A stretch of 64,000 nt of DNA from Syngnathus acus (lineage: Eukaryota > Chordata > Actinopteri > Syngnathiformes > Syngnathidae), in contig NC_051092.1 in assembly GCF_901709675.1 (NCBI RefSeq), forward strand, positions 7,501 through 71,500, in the 5' to 3' direction. The stretch's first letter is position 1. Every line of letters begins with the position of its first letter. The notes beneath the pieces were generated by a model that worked only from the letters and a program-made list of their open reading frames with translations, did not search any database and was not told where the DNA came from. The translations under genes and the position numbers were made by a program. Positions 1 through 8,487 of the stretch are shown here, one piece after another.

Positions 1-530
1 GGCCGGCGGGACCTCCGTGAATGCCTATCCGCCCTCCGAGCACTCCTGCCGGGCCTGAGTTTGAGACCGCGCCCGGTCATGTACGGGACCCTGAATGGCC
101 CGCGGACCGGCCGGCGGGACCTCCGTGAATGCCTATCCGCCCTCCGAGCACTCCTGCCGGGCCTGAGTTAGAGACCGCACCCGGTCATGTACGGGACCCT
201 GAATGGCCCGCGGACCGGCCGGCGGGACCTCCGTGAATGCCTATCCGCCCTCCGAGCACTCCTGCCGGGCCTGAGTTTGAGACCGCGCCCGGTCATGTAC
301 GGGACCCTGAATGGCCCGCGGACCGGCCGGCGGGACCTCCGTCAATGCCTATCCGCCCTCCGAGCACTCCTGCCGGGCCTGAGTTTGAGACCGCGCCCGG
401 TCATGTATGGGACCCTGAATGGCCCGCGGACCGGCTGGCGGGACCTCGGTGAATGCCTATCCGCCCTACGAGCGCTCATGCCGGGCGTGAGTTTGCGTCC
501 GCGCCCGGTACATTACGGAAGCTTAAGAGA
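1..530. repeat. 108-bp tandem satellite (about 4.9 copies)
   Basis: A GC-rich unit starting GGCCGGCGGGACC recurs at 1, 109, 217, 325 and 433, giving an exact 108-bp period. The first copies are nearly identical and the last is more divergent. Because 108 is a multiple of three, the array reads as an open frame on the plus strand, but the translation is just a 36-residue repeat with no protein character. A shorter, diverged version of the same unit is embedded in the 321-bp repeats at 23,221-26,360, so the families are related. Confidence 0.95.
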
Positions 531-646
531 AATTTTTCTAAGTGCGAGCGCTGGTGCATTTACTCGTCGTGTCCACCGGAGGGAGGTAATTCCCGGCTGC
601 AGCGGCAGCGCTTAAACGTCCACCCGAGCTGCCGGAACGCCGCGCG

Positions 647-679
<33 letters not shown>

Positions 680-960
680 TATTACCCGCGGTATTTACCG
701 GCGGGGCGTCCGCGAAAGCCTATCCGCCTTCCGAGCTCTCATGCCGGGCGTGAGTTAGCGTCCGCGCCCGGTCCATTACGGAAGCTTAAGAGAAATTTTT
801 CTAAGTGCGAGCGCTGGTGTATTTACTCGTCGTGTCCACCGGAGGGAGGTAATTCCCGGCTGCAGCTGCAGCGGCAGCGCTTAAACGTCCCCCCGAGCTG
901 CCGGAACGCTGCGCGGGCGGTGCTGCGTCCCGTGCGAGGTACCGGGTCGCGCTCAGCGGT
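531..960. repeat. Composite satellite segment linking the 108-bp and 126-bp arrays
   Basis: Two copies of a module start near 518 and 773. Each carries the box AATTTTTCTAAGTGCGAGCG, then a TCGTCGTGTCCACCGGAGGG segment and a run of GCAGCGGCAGCG. Between them (about 645-760) are a stretch beginning CTACCTTAAGAGAGTCATAG, which recurs at about 8,253, and a partial 108-bp unit. The same module recurs inside the 556-bp repeats downstream. No gene is seen. Confidence 0.8.
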
Positions 961-3254
961 CAACAGAGCCGCTTTGGGCCCGCTGGAAGTCTAATAAAGC
1001 TCCGTGATCTCCGCCGCGGTGCTTGAAACGTGTCCACCCGCTCTCTTGGAGCTTTTTTTCGGCCCGCCTCGCGCGTGTGCTCGCGGCCAGCAGAGCCGCT
1101 TTGGGCCCCCTGGAAGTCTAATAAAGCTCCGTGATCTCCGCCGCGGTGCTTGAAACTTGTCCACCCGCTTTCCTGGAGCTTTTTTTCGGCCCGCCTCGCG
1201 CGTGTGCTCGCGGCCAGCAGAGCCGCATTGGGCCCGCTGGAAGTCTAATAAAGCTCCGCGATCTCCGCCGCGGTGCTTGAAATGTGTCCACCCGCTCTCC
1301 TGGTGCTTATTTCCGGCCGCCTCGCGCGTGTGCTCGCGGCCAGCAGAGCCGCTTCGGGCCCGCTGGAAGTCTAATAAAGCTCCGCGATCTCCGCCGCGGT
1401 GCTTGAAATGTGTCCACCCGCTCTCCTGGTGCTTTTTTCCGGCCGCCTCGCCCGGTACATTACGGAAGCTTAAGAGAATTCTTCTAAGTGCGAGCGCTGG
1501 TGTATTTACTCGTCGTGTCCACCGGAGGGAGGTAATTCCCGGCCGCAGCTGCAGCGGCAGCGCTTAAAAGTCCCCCCGAGCTGCTGGAACGCTGCGCGGG
1601 CGGTGCCGCGTCCCGTGCGAGGTACCGGGTCGCGCTCAGCGGTCAGCAGAGCCGCACTGGGCCCGCTGGAAGTCTAATAAAGCTCCGTGATCTCCGCCGC
1701 GGTGCTTGAAACGTGTCCACCCGCTCTCTTGGAGCTTTTTTTCGGCCGCCTCGCGCGTGTGCTCGCGGCCAGCAGAGCCGCTTCGGGCCCGCTGGAAGTC
1801 TAATAAAGCTCCGCGATCTCCGCCGCGGTGCTTGAAATGTGTCCACCCGCTCTCCTGGTGCTTATTTCCGGCCGCCTCGCGCGTGTGCTCGCGGCCGGCA
1901 GAGCCGCTTCCGGCCCGCTGGAAGTCCAATAATGCACCGTGATCTCCGCCGCGGTGCTTGAAATGTGTCCACCCGCTCTCCTGGTGCTTTTTTCCGGCCC
2001 GCCTCGCCCGGTACATTACGGAAGCTTAAGAGAATTTTTCCAAGTGCGAGCGCTGGTGTATTTACTCGTCGTGTCCACCGGAGGGAGGTAATTCCCGGCT
2101 GCAGCTGCAGCGGCAGCGCTTAAAAGTCCCCCCGAGCTGCCGGAACGCTGCGCGGGCGGTGCCGCGTCCCGTGCGAGGTACCGGGTCGCGCTCAGCGGTC
2201 AGCAGAGCCGCATTGGGCCCGCTGGAAGTCTAATAAAGCTCCGCGATCTCCGCCGCGGTGCTTGAAATGTGTCCACCCGCTCTCCTGGTGCTTATTTCCG
2301 GCCGCCTCGCGCGTGTGCTCGCGGCCAGCAGAGCCGCATTGGGCCCGCTGGAAGTCTAATAAAGCTCCGCGATCTCCGCCGCGGTGCTTGAAATGTGTCC
2401 ACCCGCTCTCCTGGTGCTTATTTCCGGCCGCCTCGCGCGTGTGCTCGCGGCCGGCAGAGCCGCTTCCGGCCCGCTGGAAGTCCAATAATGCACCGTGATC
2501 TCCGCCGCGGTGCTTGAAATGTGTCCACCCGCTCTCCTGGTGCTTTTTTCCGGCCCGCCTCGCCCGGTACATTACGGAAGCTTAAGAGAATTTTTCCAAG
2601 TGCGAGCGCTGGTGTATTTACTCGTCGTGTCCACCGGAGGGAGGTAATTCCCGGCTGCAGCTGCAGCGGCAGCGCTTAAAAGTCCCCCCGAGCTGCCGGA
2701 ACGCTGCGCGGGCGGTGCCGCGTCCCGTGCGAGGTACCGGGTCGCGCTCAGCGGTCAGCAGAGCCGCATTGGGCCCGCTGGAAGTCTAATAAAGCTCCGC
2801 GATCTCCGCCGCGGTGCTTGAAATGTGTCCACCCGCTCTCCTGGTGCTTATTTCCGGCCGCCTCGCGCGTGTGCTCGCGGCCGGCAGAGCCGCTTCGGGC
2901 CCGCTGGAAGTCTAATAAAGCTCCGTGATCTCCGCCGCGGTGCTTGAAATGTGTCCACCCGCTCTCCTGGTGCTTATTTCCGGCCGCCTCGCGCGTGTGC
3001 TCGCGGCCGGCAGAGCCGCTTCCGGCCCGCTGGAAGTCCAATAATGCACCGTGATCTCCGCCGCGGTGCTTGAAATGTGTCCACCCGCTCTCCTGGTGCT
3101 TTTTTCCGGCCCGCCTCGCGCGTGTGCTCGCGGCCAGCAGAGCCGCTTTCGGCCCGCCGGAAGTCTAATATTAAATCTAATGAATTAATTCATTAATAAT
3201 GCTCCGTGATCTCAGCCCCGCGGCCGGCGCTTGAAAATTGTCCACCCGCTCTCA
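961..3254. repeat. 126-bp satellite arranged in 556-bp higher-order repeats
   Basis: The basic unit runs from CAGCAGAGCCGC through AAGTCTAATAAAGCTCC to GTGTGCTCGCGGC. Copies at 2,201, 2,327 and 2,453 are 126 bp apart. Three such units plus a roughly 178-bp segment (ACATTACGGAAGCTTAAGAG to GGGTCGCGCTCAGCGG) form a higher-order unit that repeats at 556 bp (equivalent points at 1,636, 2,192 and 2,748). Open frames on both strands come from the period being a multiple of three. The last unit (3,121-3,254) carries an AT-rich insertion and is cut off by the transposon that follows. Confidence 0.93.
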
Positions 3255-4020
3255 CAAAGTCTTATTTTATAGCGATGACGTCACCTAGCCCCCCACTTCG
3301 CTCCAAATGGACCCAAAATGGTACCGTTCGTTTGTGCTTCGTTTGTGCAGGTTTGTGCAGCAAAAATTTTCGTTTGTGCTGCTTCCGTTTCGGAGATATT
3401 ACACATTTATTTTATAGCGATGACGTCACCCAGCCCCCCACCTCGCTCCAAATGGACCCAAAATGGTACCGTTCGTTTGTGCTTCGTTTGTGCAGGTTTG
3501 TGCAGCAAAAATTTTCGTTTGTGCTGCTATGGTTTTTTAGTTATGAACGATTCTTTTATAGGTCATCCAGAGTTCACCCAGCCCCCCATCTGCTCGAAAT
3601 GGACCCAAAACGGTACCGTTCGTTTGTGCTTCGTTAGTGCTGGTTTGTGCAGCAAAAATTTTCGTTTGTGCTGCTTCCGTTTCGGAGATATTACACATTT
3701 ATTTTATAGCGATGACGTCACCCAGCCCCCCACTTCGCTCCAAATGGACCCAAAATGGTACCGTTCGTTTGTGCTTCGTTTGTGCAGGTTTGTGCAGCAA
3801 AAATTTTCGTTTGTGCTGCTTCCGTTTCGGAGATATTACACATTTATTTTATAGCGATGACGTCAGGTAGCCCCGCCCCCCTGTTTACTTCCAAATTGAC
3901 CCAAAATAGTGCCGGTCGTTTGTGTTTCGTTTGTGCTGGTTTGTGCTGCAAAAAGTTTCGTTTGTGATGCTACGGTTTTGCAGATATTACACATTTAATT
4001 CATAGCGAAGACGTCACCCA
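3255..4020 (+). repeat. Left arm of transposon: 145-bp subrepeats, each with a TGACGTCA palindrome
   Basis: Units start with AGCGATGACGTCAC at 3,271, 3,416, 3,708 and 3,853, a 145-146 bp period with one variant unit at about 3,557 that lacks the palindrome. Each unit carries TGACGTCA, a Kpn-type GGTACC, and repeated TTCGTTTGTGC words. The array is mirrored at 7,225-8,195. Frames open across the array are repeat translations and not genes. Confidence 0.93.
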
Positions 4021-4461
4021 GCCCACGTCACTGTATTTTGTCGCGAATTTCAAGCTCCTGGACTGGAATGCTCCTGATGCAGGACGAATACAAGGTAAAT
4101 ATGTTCTTAGCCTTTTTTTCTTTTCTTTTTATCTTACAGAAAACTTTCACTGCGGGGAATGGCTTTTAGTACGAGGATATTTCTGTAATTATGTTTGTAT
4201 CGTGCTCATTGATTAATTTCCTTGTTTTCAATAAGCCTATGTGATCATTTTTTTCAATTACATCTGACGTGCAAAAGGTTCACCGCAATCTAAATACCTG
4301 ATGAGTCTATGTCTGCTCCAAAACATTAATTAATGCAACAATTAATACATGTATGTGAAGTTGATGACAGCCAGAAAAAGAAACTTGAAAACGTGAAAAA
4401 ATAACTTTCTTTGTCAAAGGGAACATTATCAACATTTTTTTCCAACAATTCAAACAATGCA
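4021..4461. other. AT-rich internal spacer of the transposon, 3' of the transposase gene
   Basis: This is a non-repetitive AT-rich stretch between the left arm and the stop codon of the minus-strand gene. It presumably holds the 3' untranslated region. No AATAAA on the minus strand was found directly after the stop. No other gene is seen. Confidence 0.6.
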
Positions 4462-6816
4462 TCACTGCACTGTGTAGAACACAGCATGTGGGAAGATCTT
4501 AGTATTTACTGATGCTGCTTTCACTCCACTTCCCATGTCATTATAAATCTCCCAGGCATATGCAGTCCTCCTGCAGTATGCCACATAATGCCCGAGAGAA
4601 TCCTGGGTCAGTCCTGGTTCAAAGCCAATGACTGCTCTCAAAGTAAAGGTCTTCTCTTTTAGCTCCAGACTGGAGGGAAATTCAAGCAAGGCAACTTCCT
4701 TGCAACTGCTACCAAGGTCAGTGTCAATCCACACAAACTCTCCCAGATTGTAGCTGTGAGTAACATTACCTGAACACAGAGCCTTGCCTGTATTGTTGCC
4801 CTGAAGAGAAGCCATGCCACAGGTCTGCAAGACAGCAATGTTTGCACAAGCAAATGAAACTTGCCTTGTTACTTGTTGTCTTAAACTGCAGTACTGTGAG
4901 GAGCATTGTTTTATCAAATAAACACTTGGGATATTCCTCATTGCGCTCTCAATTACAGTGGAGATGTGGCATTGTGCATCAATTTGGAGAGCACCAGAGG
5001 TCAGGAGGACAGGTTTGAATATTTCCCCCAGCAGTTCTGCCCTCTGTGAGTATACCTGTGGGTTCACACTCTGTGTTGTGATGGTTTTCACCAGGTGGAG
5101 GAATTGGTTCCCACGTTCATAGTTCAGAACAGTCTTTTCAAATGAAAAACTTTCACAGAAAGAACAGCATAAGCATTGCAAGACAGAATCAAATGCACAA
5201 GTATTGAGCACAAACACTTTTGATGTGCGAAGTTTAACAGGCTGTTGATGGTTCCCGTTTTTCAACAATGGTACCTTGACTTTTTTCCAGCCCACTTGTG
5301 TGTCAATATGCAGCCATTCAGGACAAGGAGAGAGATATGAAGTTATCTTTCTTTTTTTCGGTGGGACCGCTAAACCTCTCCAGTTTTCAACTGCACTGTC
5401 AGTAGATACATCTGGCTCCGCTCCAGGATGAGATTTTTCTCCCCTTTTGTTTACTACTTCAGTTTGAGAAGTACTGCAGACATTGTCAGGCTCTCTGACG
5501 GTCGTGGCATCACACACATCACTTTTTTGTTTTGCAGAGCAAATCCGCATGTTTCCCTCAATGAAGGAAAGATGACGAGCAACAAACCGGTCCACACGAA
5601 TGGGTAGGCTTTCATGCTTGAAAAGGCCTTTTTTTATGTTTTTGAACTCTGCTTCAACAGCTGCGGAACTTGCAGTGATGCTGGCGCTTTTGAAGAGAGG
5701 GACCATTATTGCTGTCCAGAGTGGCAAGTAACTTCCAAGTCTTGTTATTTGGGGAATAATCTCAGGGAGGAAGTGGATGTTGTCTCTATCCCCATCAGCC
5801 ATGGCAAGTGACCTGCTCTCCTCACATATTTCTGTCACCCACTCTCGGACATTAGTCTGGATGTGCTGATTTAATGAATCACCTGGTTCTTGTCCCTCAA
5901 CTTCCTCATCTGAAATGGGGACAAATTCCTCTGCGATTTGCGCTCTCAAGTATTTCTTGCACTTTTCTGATGGGACAGGGGCTCCAGAATTGTCATTACC
6001 CTCTGTCTCACTCAGTGCCACAATGGTGATAGCACGAAGAAGTTCTTTTGCATGTTGCAAACATTGTGACTTAAGAAGCTGTGCTATTGACCTAACAAAG
6101 AAATCCTTAACACGAGGTCTTTTGTTTTTCAGGCAGTCCCATCGGCAGATCATCTTAATGCAGTGTGCTACATCTACCCTGACAAAACATGGGGGTAGAT
6201 GTCCAGGTTGATTCCCACGTGAAATGTTAAAGCACTCATTGATGCAGCTCTTCAGATCAGGATGAGGGGTAAAAGCTTTGACTAGAGCTCCAAGAATCGC
6301 CAGAGAAAAGTCACTCACTGCTTCTTTAGGAACAGATGCACCTGCATGGATCCATTCCTTCAGCCACTGTGTGATAGCATTAACATCATGCTTCTCTGAC
6401 AGCATCTGCACGACTGGGACACTGGAGCTGGTATGCCCTGTCATAACACCCTGATACAGGAAGATATGGCCAGACATGCCATTCGGCCTCATCAGTTTTT
6501 TAACTATTGAGCCAGTTGCATCAACACATAATATTGGGTGGGATTTCTTTAAGCTCTTGTACACATGCATTTGTGTTTGACTCCAATAGTGACAGAAAAA
6601 CTTGTCAAGTCCAATGTCTTTGATGCTGTCACTGTGAGGTGCACTGTATTTCAACATCTGCAATGATAAAATTGGATTTTTGTCACCTAATGCCAAATCA
6701 TTTTTCTCTTGCTTTGCCTTGCGCAGGGTGGCCAAATTTGGCAGGTGGCTTGGCTCAGGGTCTCCGAAGTCCATCGATTTATTTGCCTGTGATGCTCGCC
6801 ATACATGTGGTTCCAT
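4462..6816 (-). CDS. Transposase-like protein fused to a USP-like cysteine protease domain
   Basis: This is one uninterrupted frame of 784 residues. The N-terminal half has the layout of an RNase H-type transposase of the MULE/hAT/Kolobok kind: D99 in CVDATG, D169 in AVSDFS, a D(2)H motif at D215-H218 (VDVAHC), and a late acidic site at E388/E390 (SSAAVEAEF). A PPKKRK nuclear-localisation-like motif lies at 485-490. The C-terminal part resembles a ubiquitin-specific protease (peptidase C19) core: the Cys box NTCAFDSVLQ with C540, and the His box GHYVAYCRR...W..YND with H743 and D760. It sits between inverted arms, so it is most likely the element's own transposase. The protease could act on host ubiquitin-like modifiers or on the polyprotein; that is inference. 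The true N-terminus probably lay upstream and is decayed here (see 6,817-7,224). I do not recognise a named family. Confidence 0.82.
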   Translation of the reverse strand: MEPHVWRASQANKSMDFGDPEPSHLPNLATLRKAKQEKNDLALGDKNPILSLQMLKYSAPHSDSIKDIGLDKFFCHYWSQTQMHVYKSLKKSHPILCVDATGSIVKKLMRPNGMSGHIFLYQGVMTGHTSSSVPVVQMLSEKHDVNAITQWLKEWIHAGASVPKEAVSDFSLAILGALVKAFTPHPDLKSCINECFNISRGNQPGHLPPCFVRVDVAHCIKMICRWDCLKNKRPRVKDFFVRSIAQLLKSQCLQHAKELLRAITIVALSETEGNDNSGAPVPSEKCKKYLRAQIAEEFVPISDEEVEGQEPGDSLNQHIQTNVREWVTEICEESRSLAMADGDRDNIHFLPEIIPQITRLGSYLPLWTAIMVPLFKSASITASSAAVEAEFKNIKKGLFKHESLPIRVDRFVARHLSFIEGNMRICSAKQKSDVCDATTVREPDNVCSTSQTEVVNKRGEKSHPGAEPDVSTDSAVENWRGLAVPPKKRKITSYLSPCPEWLHIDTQVGWKKVKVPLLKNGNHQQPVKLRTSKVFVLNTCAFDSVLQCLCCSFCESFSFEKTVLNYERGNQFLHLVKTITTQSVNPQVYSQRAELLGEIFKPVLLTSGALQIDAQCHISTVIESAMRNIPSVYLIKQCSSQYCSLRQQVTRQVSFACANIAVLQTCGMASLQGNNTGKALCSGNVTHSYNLGEFVWIDTDLGSSCKEVALLEFPSSLELKEKTFTLRAVIGFEPGLTQDSLGHYVAYCRRTAYAWEIYNDMGSGVKAASVNTKIFPHAVFYTVQ

Positions 6817-7224
6817 CCTGCCCTCACAAAGTTTTTACTTACATTGGTCGATGGTCACTTCCCAGAAAAAGACGCTTTCTGTCACTCACTGTTATTAAAT
6901 CTTCGGAGATAGTTGTGTATTTGTCGCTTGAAAAAGTTGCACGTCTTTGTTTTTCGCCACCCTGTTGCGATATGTCTTACCGGCCTGCAGAGGTCACTTG
7001 GCATGGTAATTAGTTGGATAATACATGTGTAAGAATTAAGGAGTTATCATGATGTCAAGTGAAAAAGAATAAAATACATGACAGGGGGTTAATGAAGATG
7101 CATGATTTTAATAATGAAAAATTGCAATGGCACAAACAAATGGTTAATTAACGATCCATGGAGCAAGGATTTGACATCTCTAGAAAATAAATTAGTATTA
7201 AATAAATGACAAATTGAATGATTC
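6817..7224 (-). pseudogene. Decayed 5' part of the transposase gene and spacer
   Basis: Directly upstream of the first ATG of the long frame, the same frame reads codons (Leu-Cys-Glu-Gly-Arg) that fit the start of the domain and then hits TAA. A coding-like stretch of 45 codons (6,842-6,976) lies in another frame and ends at TAA (6,839-6,841). The simplest reading is one nonsense change and one small indel that separated an N-terminal region from the rest. A GTAAGT at about 6,841 could be a donor, but the only nearby acceptor is 25 nt away, too short for a vertebrate intron. From 7,010 to 7,224 I see only AT-rich spacer. Confidence 0.5.
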
Positions 7225-8195
7225 ACTGAACGCCAACAAATTTTTTTGCGGCACAATCGGTACCATTTTTGCAGCACAAACGAAACACAAACGACCGGCA
7301 CTATTTTGGGTCAATTTGGAAGTAAACAGGGGGGCGGGGCTACCTGACGTCATCGCTATAAAAGAATCGTTCATAACTAAAAAACCATAGCAGCACAAAC
7401 GAAAATTTTTGCTGCACAAACCTGCACAAACGAAGCACAAACGAACGGTACCATTTTGGGTCCATTTGGAGCGAAGTGGGGGGCTGGGTGACGTCATCGC
7501 TATAAAATAAATGTGTAATATCTCCGAAACGGAAGCAGCACAAACGAAAATTTTTGCTGCACAAACCAGCACTAACGAAGCACAAACGAACGGTACCGTT
7601 TTGGGTCCATTTCGAGCAGATGGGGGGCTGGGTGAACTCTGGATGACCTATAAAAGAATCGTTCATAACTAAAAAACCATAGCAGCACAAACGAAAATTT
7701 TTGCTGCACAAACCTGCACAAACGAAGCACAAACGAACGGTACCATTTTGGGTCCATTTGGAGCGAGGTGGGGGGCTGGGTGACGTCATCGCTATAAAAT
7801 AAATGTGTAATATCTCCGAAACGGAAGCAGCACAAACGAAAAGTTTTGCTGCACAAACCTGCACAAACGAAGCACAAACGAACGGTACCATTTTGGGTCC
7901 ATTTGGAGCGAAGTGGGGGGCTAGGTGACGTCATCGCTATAAAATAAATGTCTAATATCTCCGAAACGGAAGCAGCACAAACGAAAATCTTTGCTGCACA
8001 AACCAGCACTAACGAAGCACAAACGAACGGTACCATTTTGGGTTCATTTTGAGCAGATGGGGGGCTGGGTGAACTCTGGATGACCTATAAAAGAATCGTT
8101 CATAACTAAAAAACCATAGCAGCACAAACGAAAATTTTTGCTGCACAAACCAGCACAAACGAAGCACAAACGAAACAGACTATTTTACTTAAATT
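7225..8195 (-). repeat. Right arm of transposon: inverted copy of the left arm
   Basis: The reverse complement of the left-arm units is found here in mirrored order, with TGACGTCA palindromes at about 7,345, 7,490, 7,780 and 7,926. The right arm is longer than the left by about 200 bp. Sequence between matching units is close to identical, which suggests recent origin or ongoing conversion between arms. Confidence 0.93.
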
Positions 8196-8487
8196 TTGCG
8201 TGGGGTGGGGGGCCAGCTTCACGCAGGTGGACCGGAGACCATTTCACCTCAGGCTACCTTAAGAGAGTCATAGTTACTCTCGCCGTTTGCCCGCGTTACC
8301 ACGGCATGTCCGCCAGACGGCGCCGATCTTCCAGCAGAGCTCCAGCGAGAGCGGACACACGTCTAGCCGACCTCCTGGTACCCTAATCGGGCATGGCTGC
8401 ACGCAAACTGTTGCGGCCCTCTCCTTTTTACTTTTGGTGTTGTGTACTTGCATGTATATTGCGTACTTGTCAGCGTGGGACAATGCA
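8196..8487. other. Spacer between the transposon and the 106-bp satellite
   Basis: It begins with a G-rich stretch, then CTACCTTAAGAGAGTCATAG, which is also found at about 650, so part of it is satellite-related. The rest (about 8,290-8,487) is single-copy in this window. No gene is seen. Confidence 0.6.

Larger units (their letters stand above)
3255..8195. mobile_element. About 5-kb DNA transposon with long subrepeat-bearing inverted arms
   Basis: Left and right segments (3,255-4,020 and 7,225-8,195) are inverted copies of each other and enclose a 784-residue transposase-like gene on the minus strand. Satellite sequence ends at about 3,254, and satellite-like sequence resumes at about 8,250, so the element seems to have inserted into satellite DNA. 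I could not resolve a short terminal inverted repeat or a target site duplication, so the ends are approximate to about 50 bp. Long arms built from tandem subrepeats occur in MULE-like and foldback-type elements. The superfamily is not certain. Confidence 0.85.

Noticed and set aside
4462-6816. Host deubiquitinase gene instead of a transposon gene
   Set aside because: The single-exon frame sits between long inverted arms inside satellite DNA and carries a transposase-like acidic triad, so an element-encoded protein fits better.
6816-6841. 25-nt intron (GTAAGT to CAG) that would join the upstream frame to the transposase
   Set aside because: The phase fits, but 25 nt is far below the length vertebrate spliceosomes use. 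A nonsense change plus a small indel is more likely.
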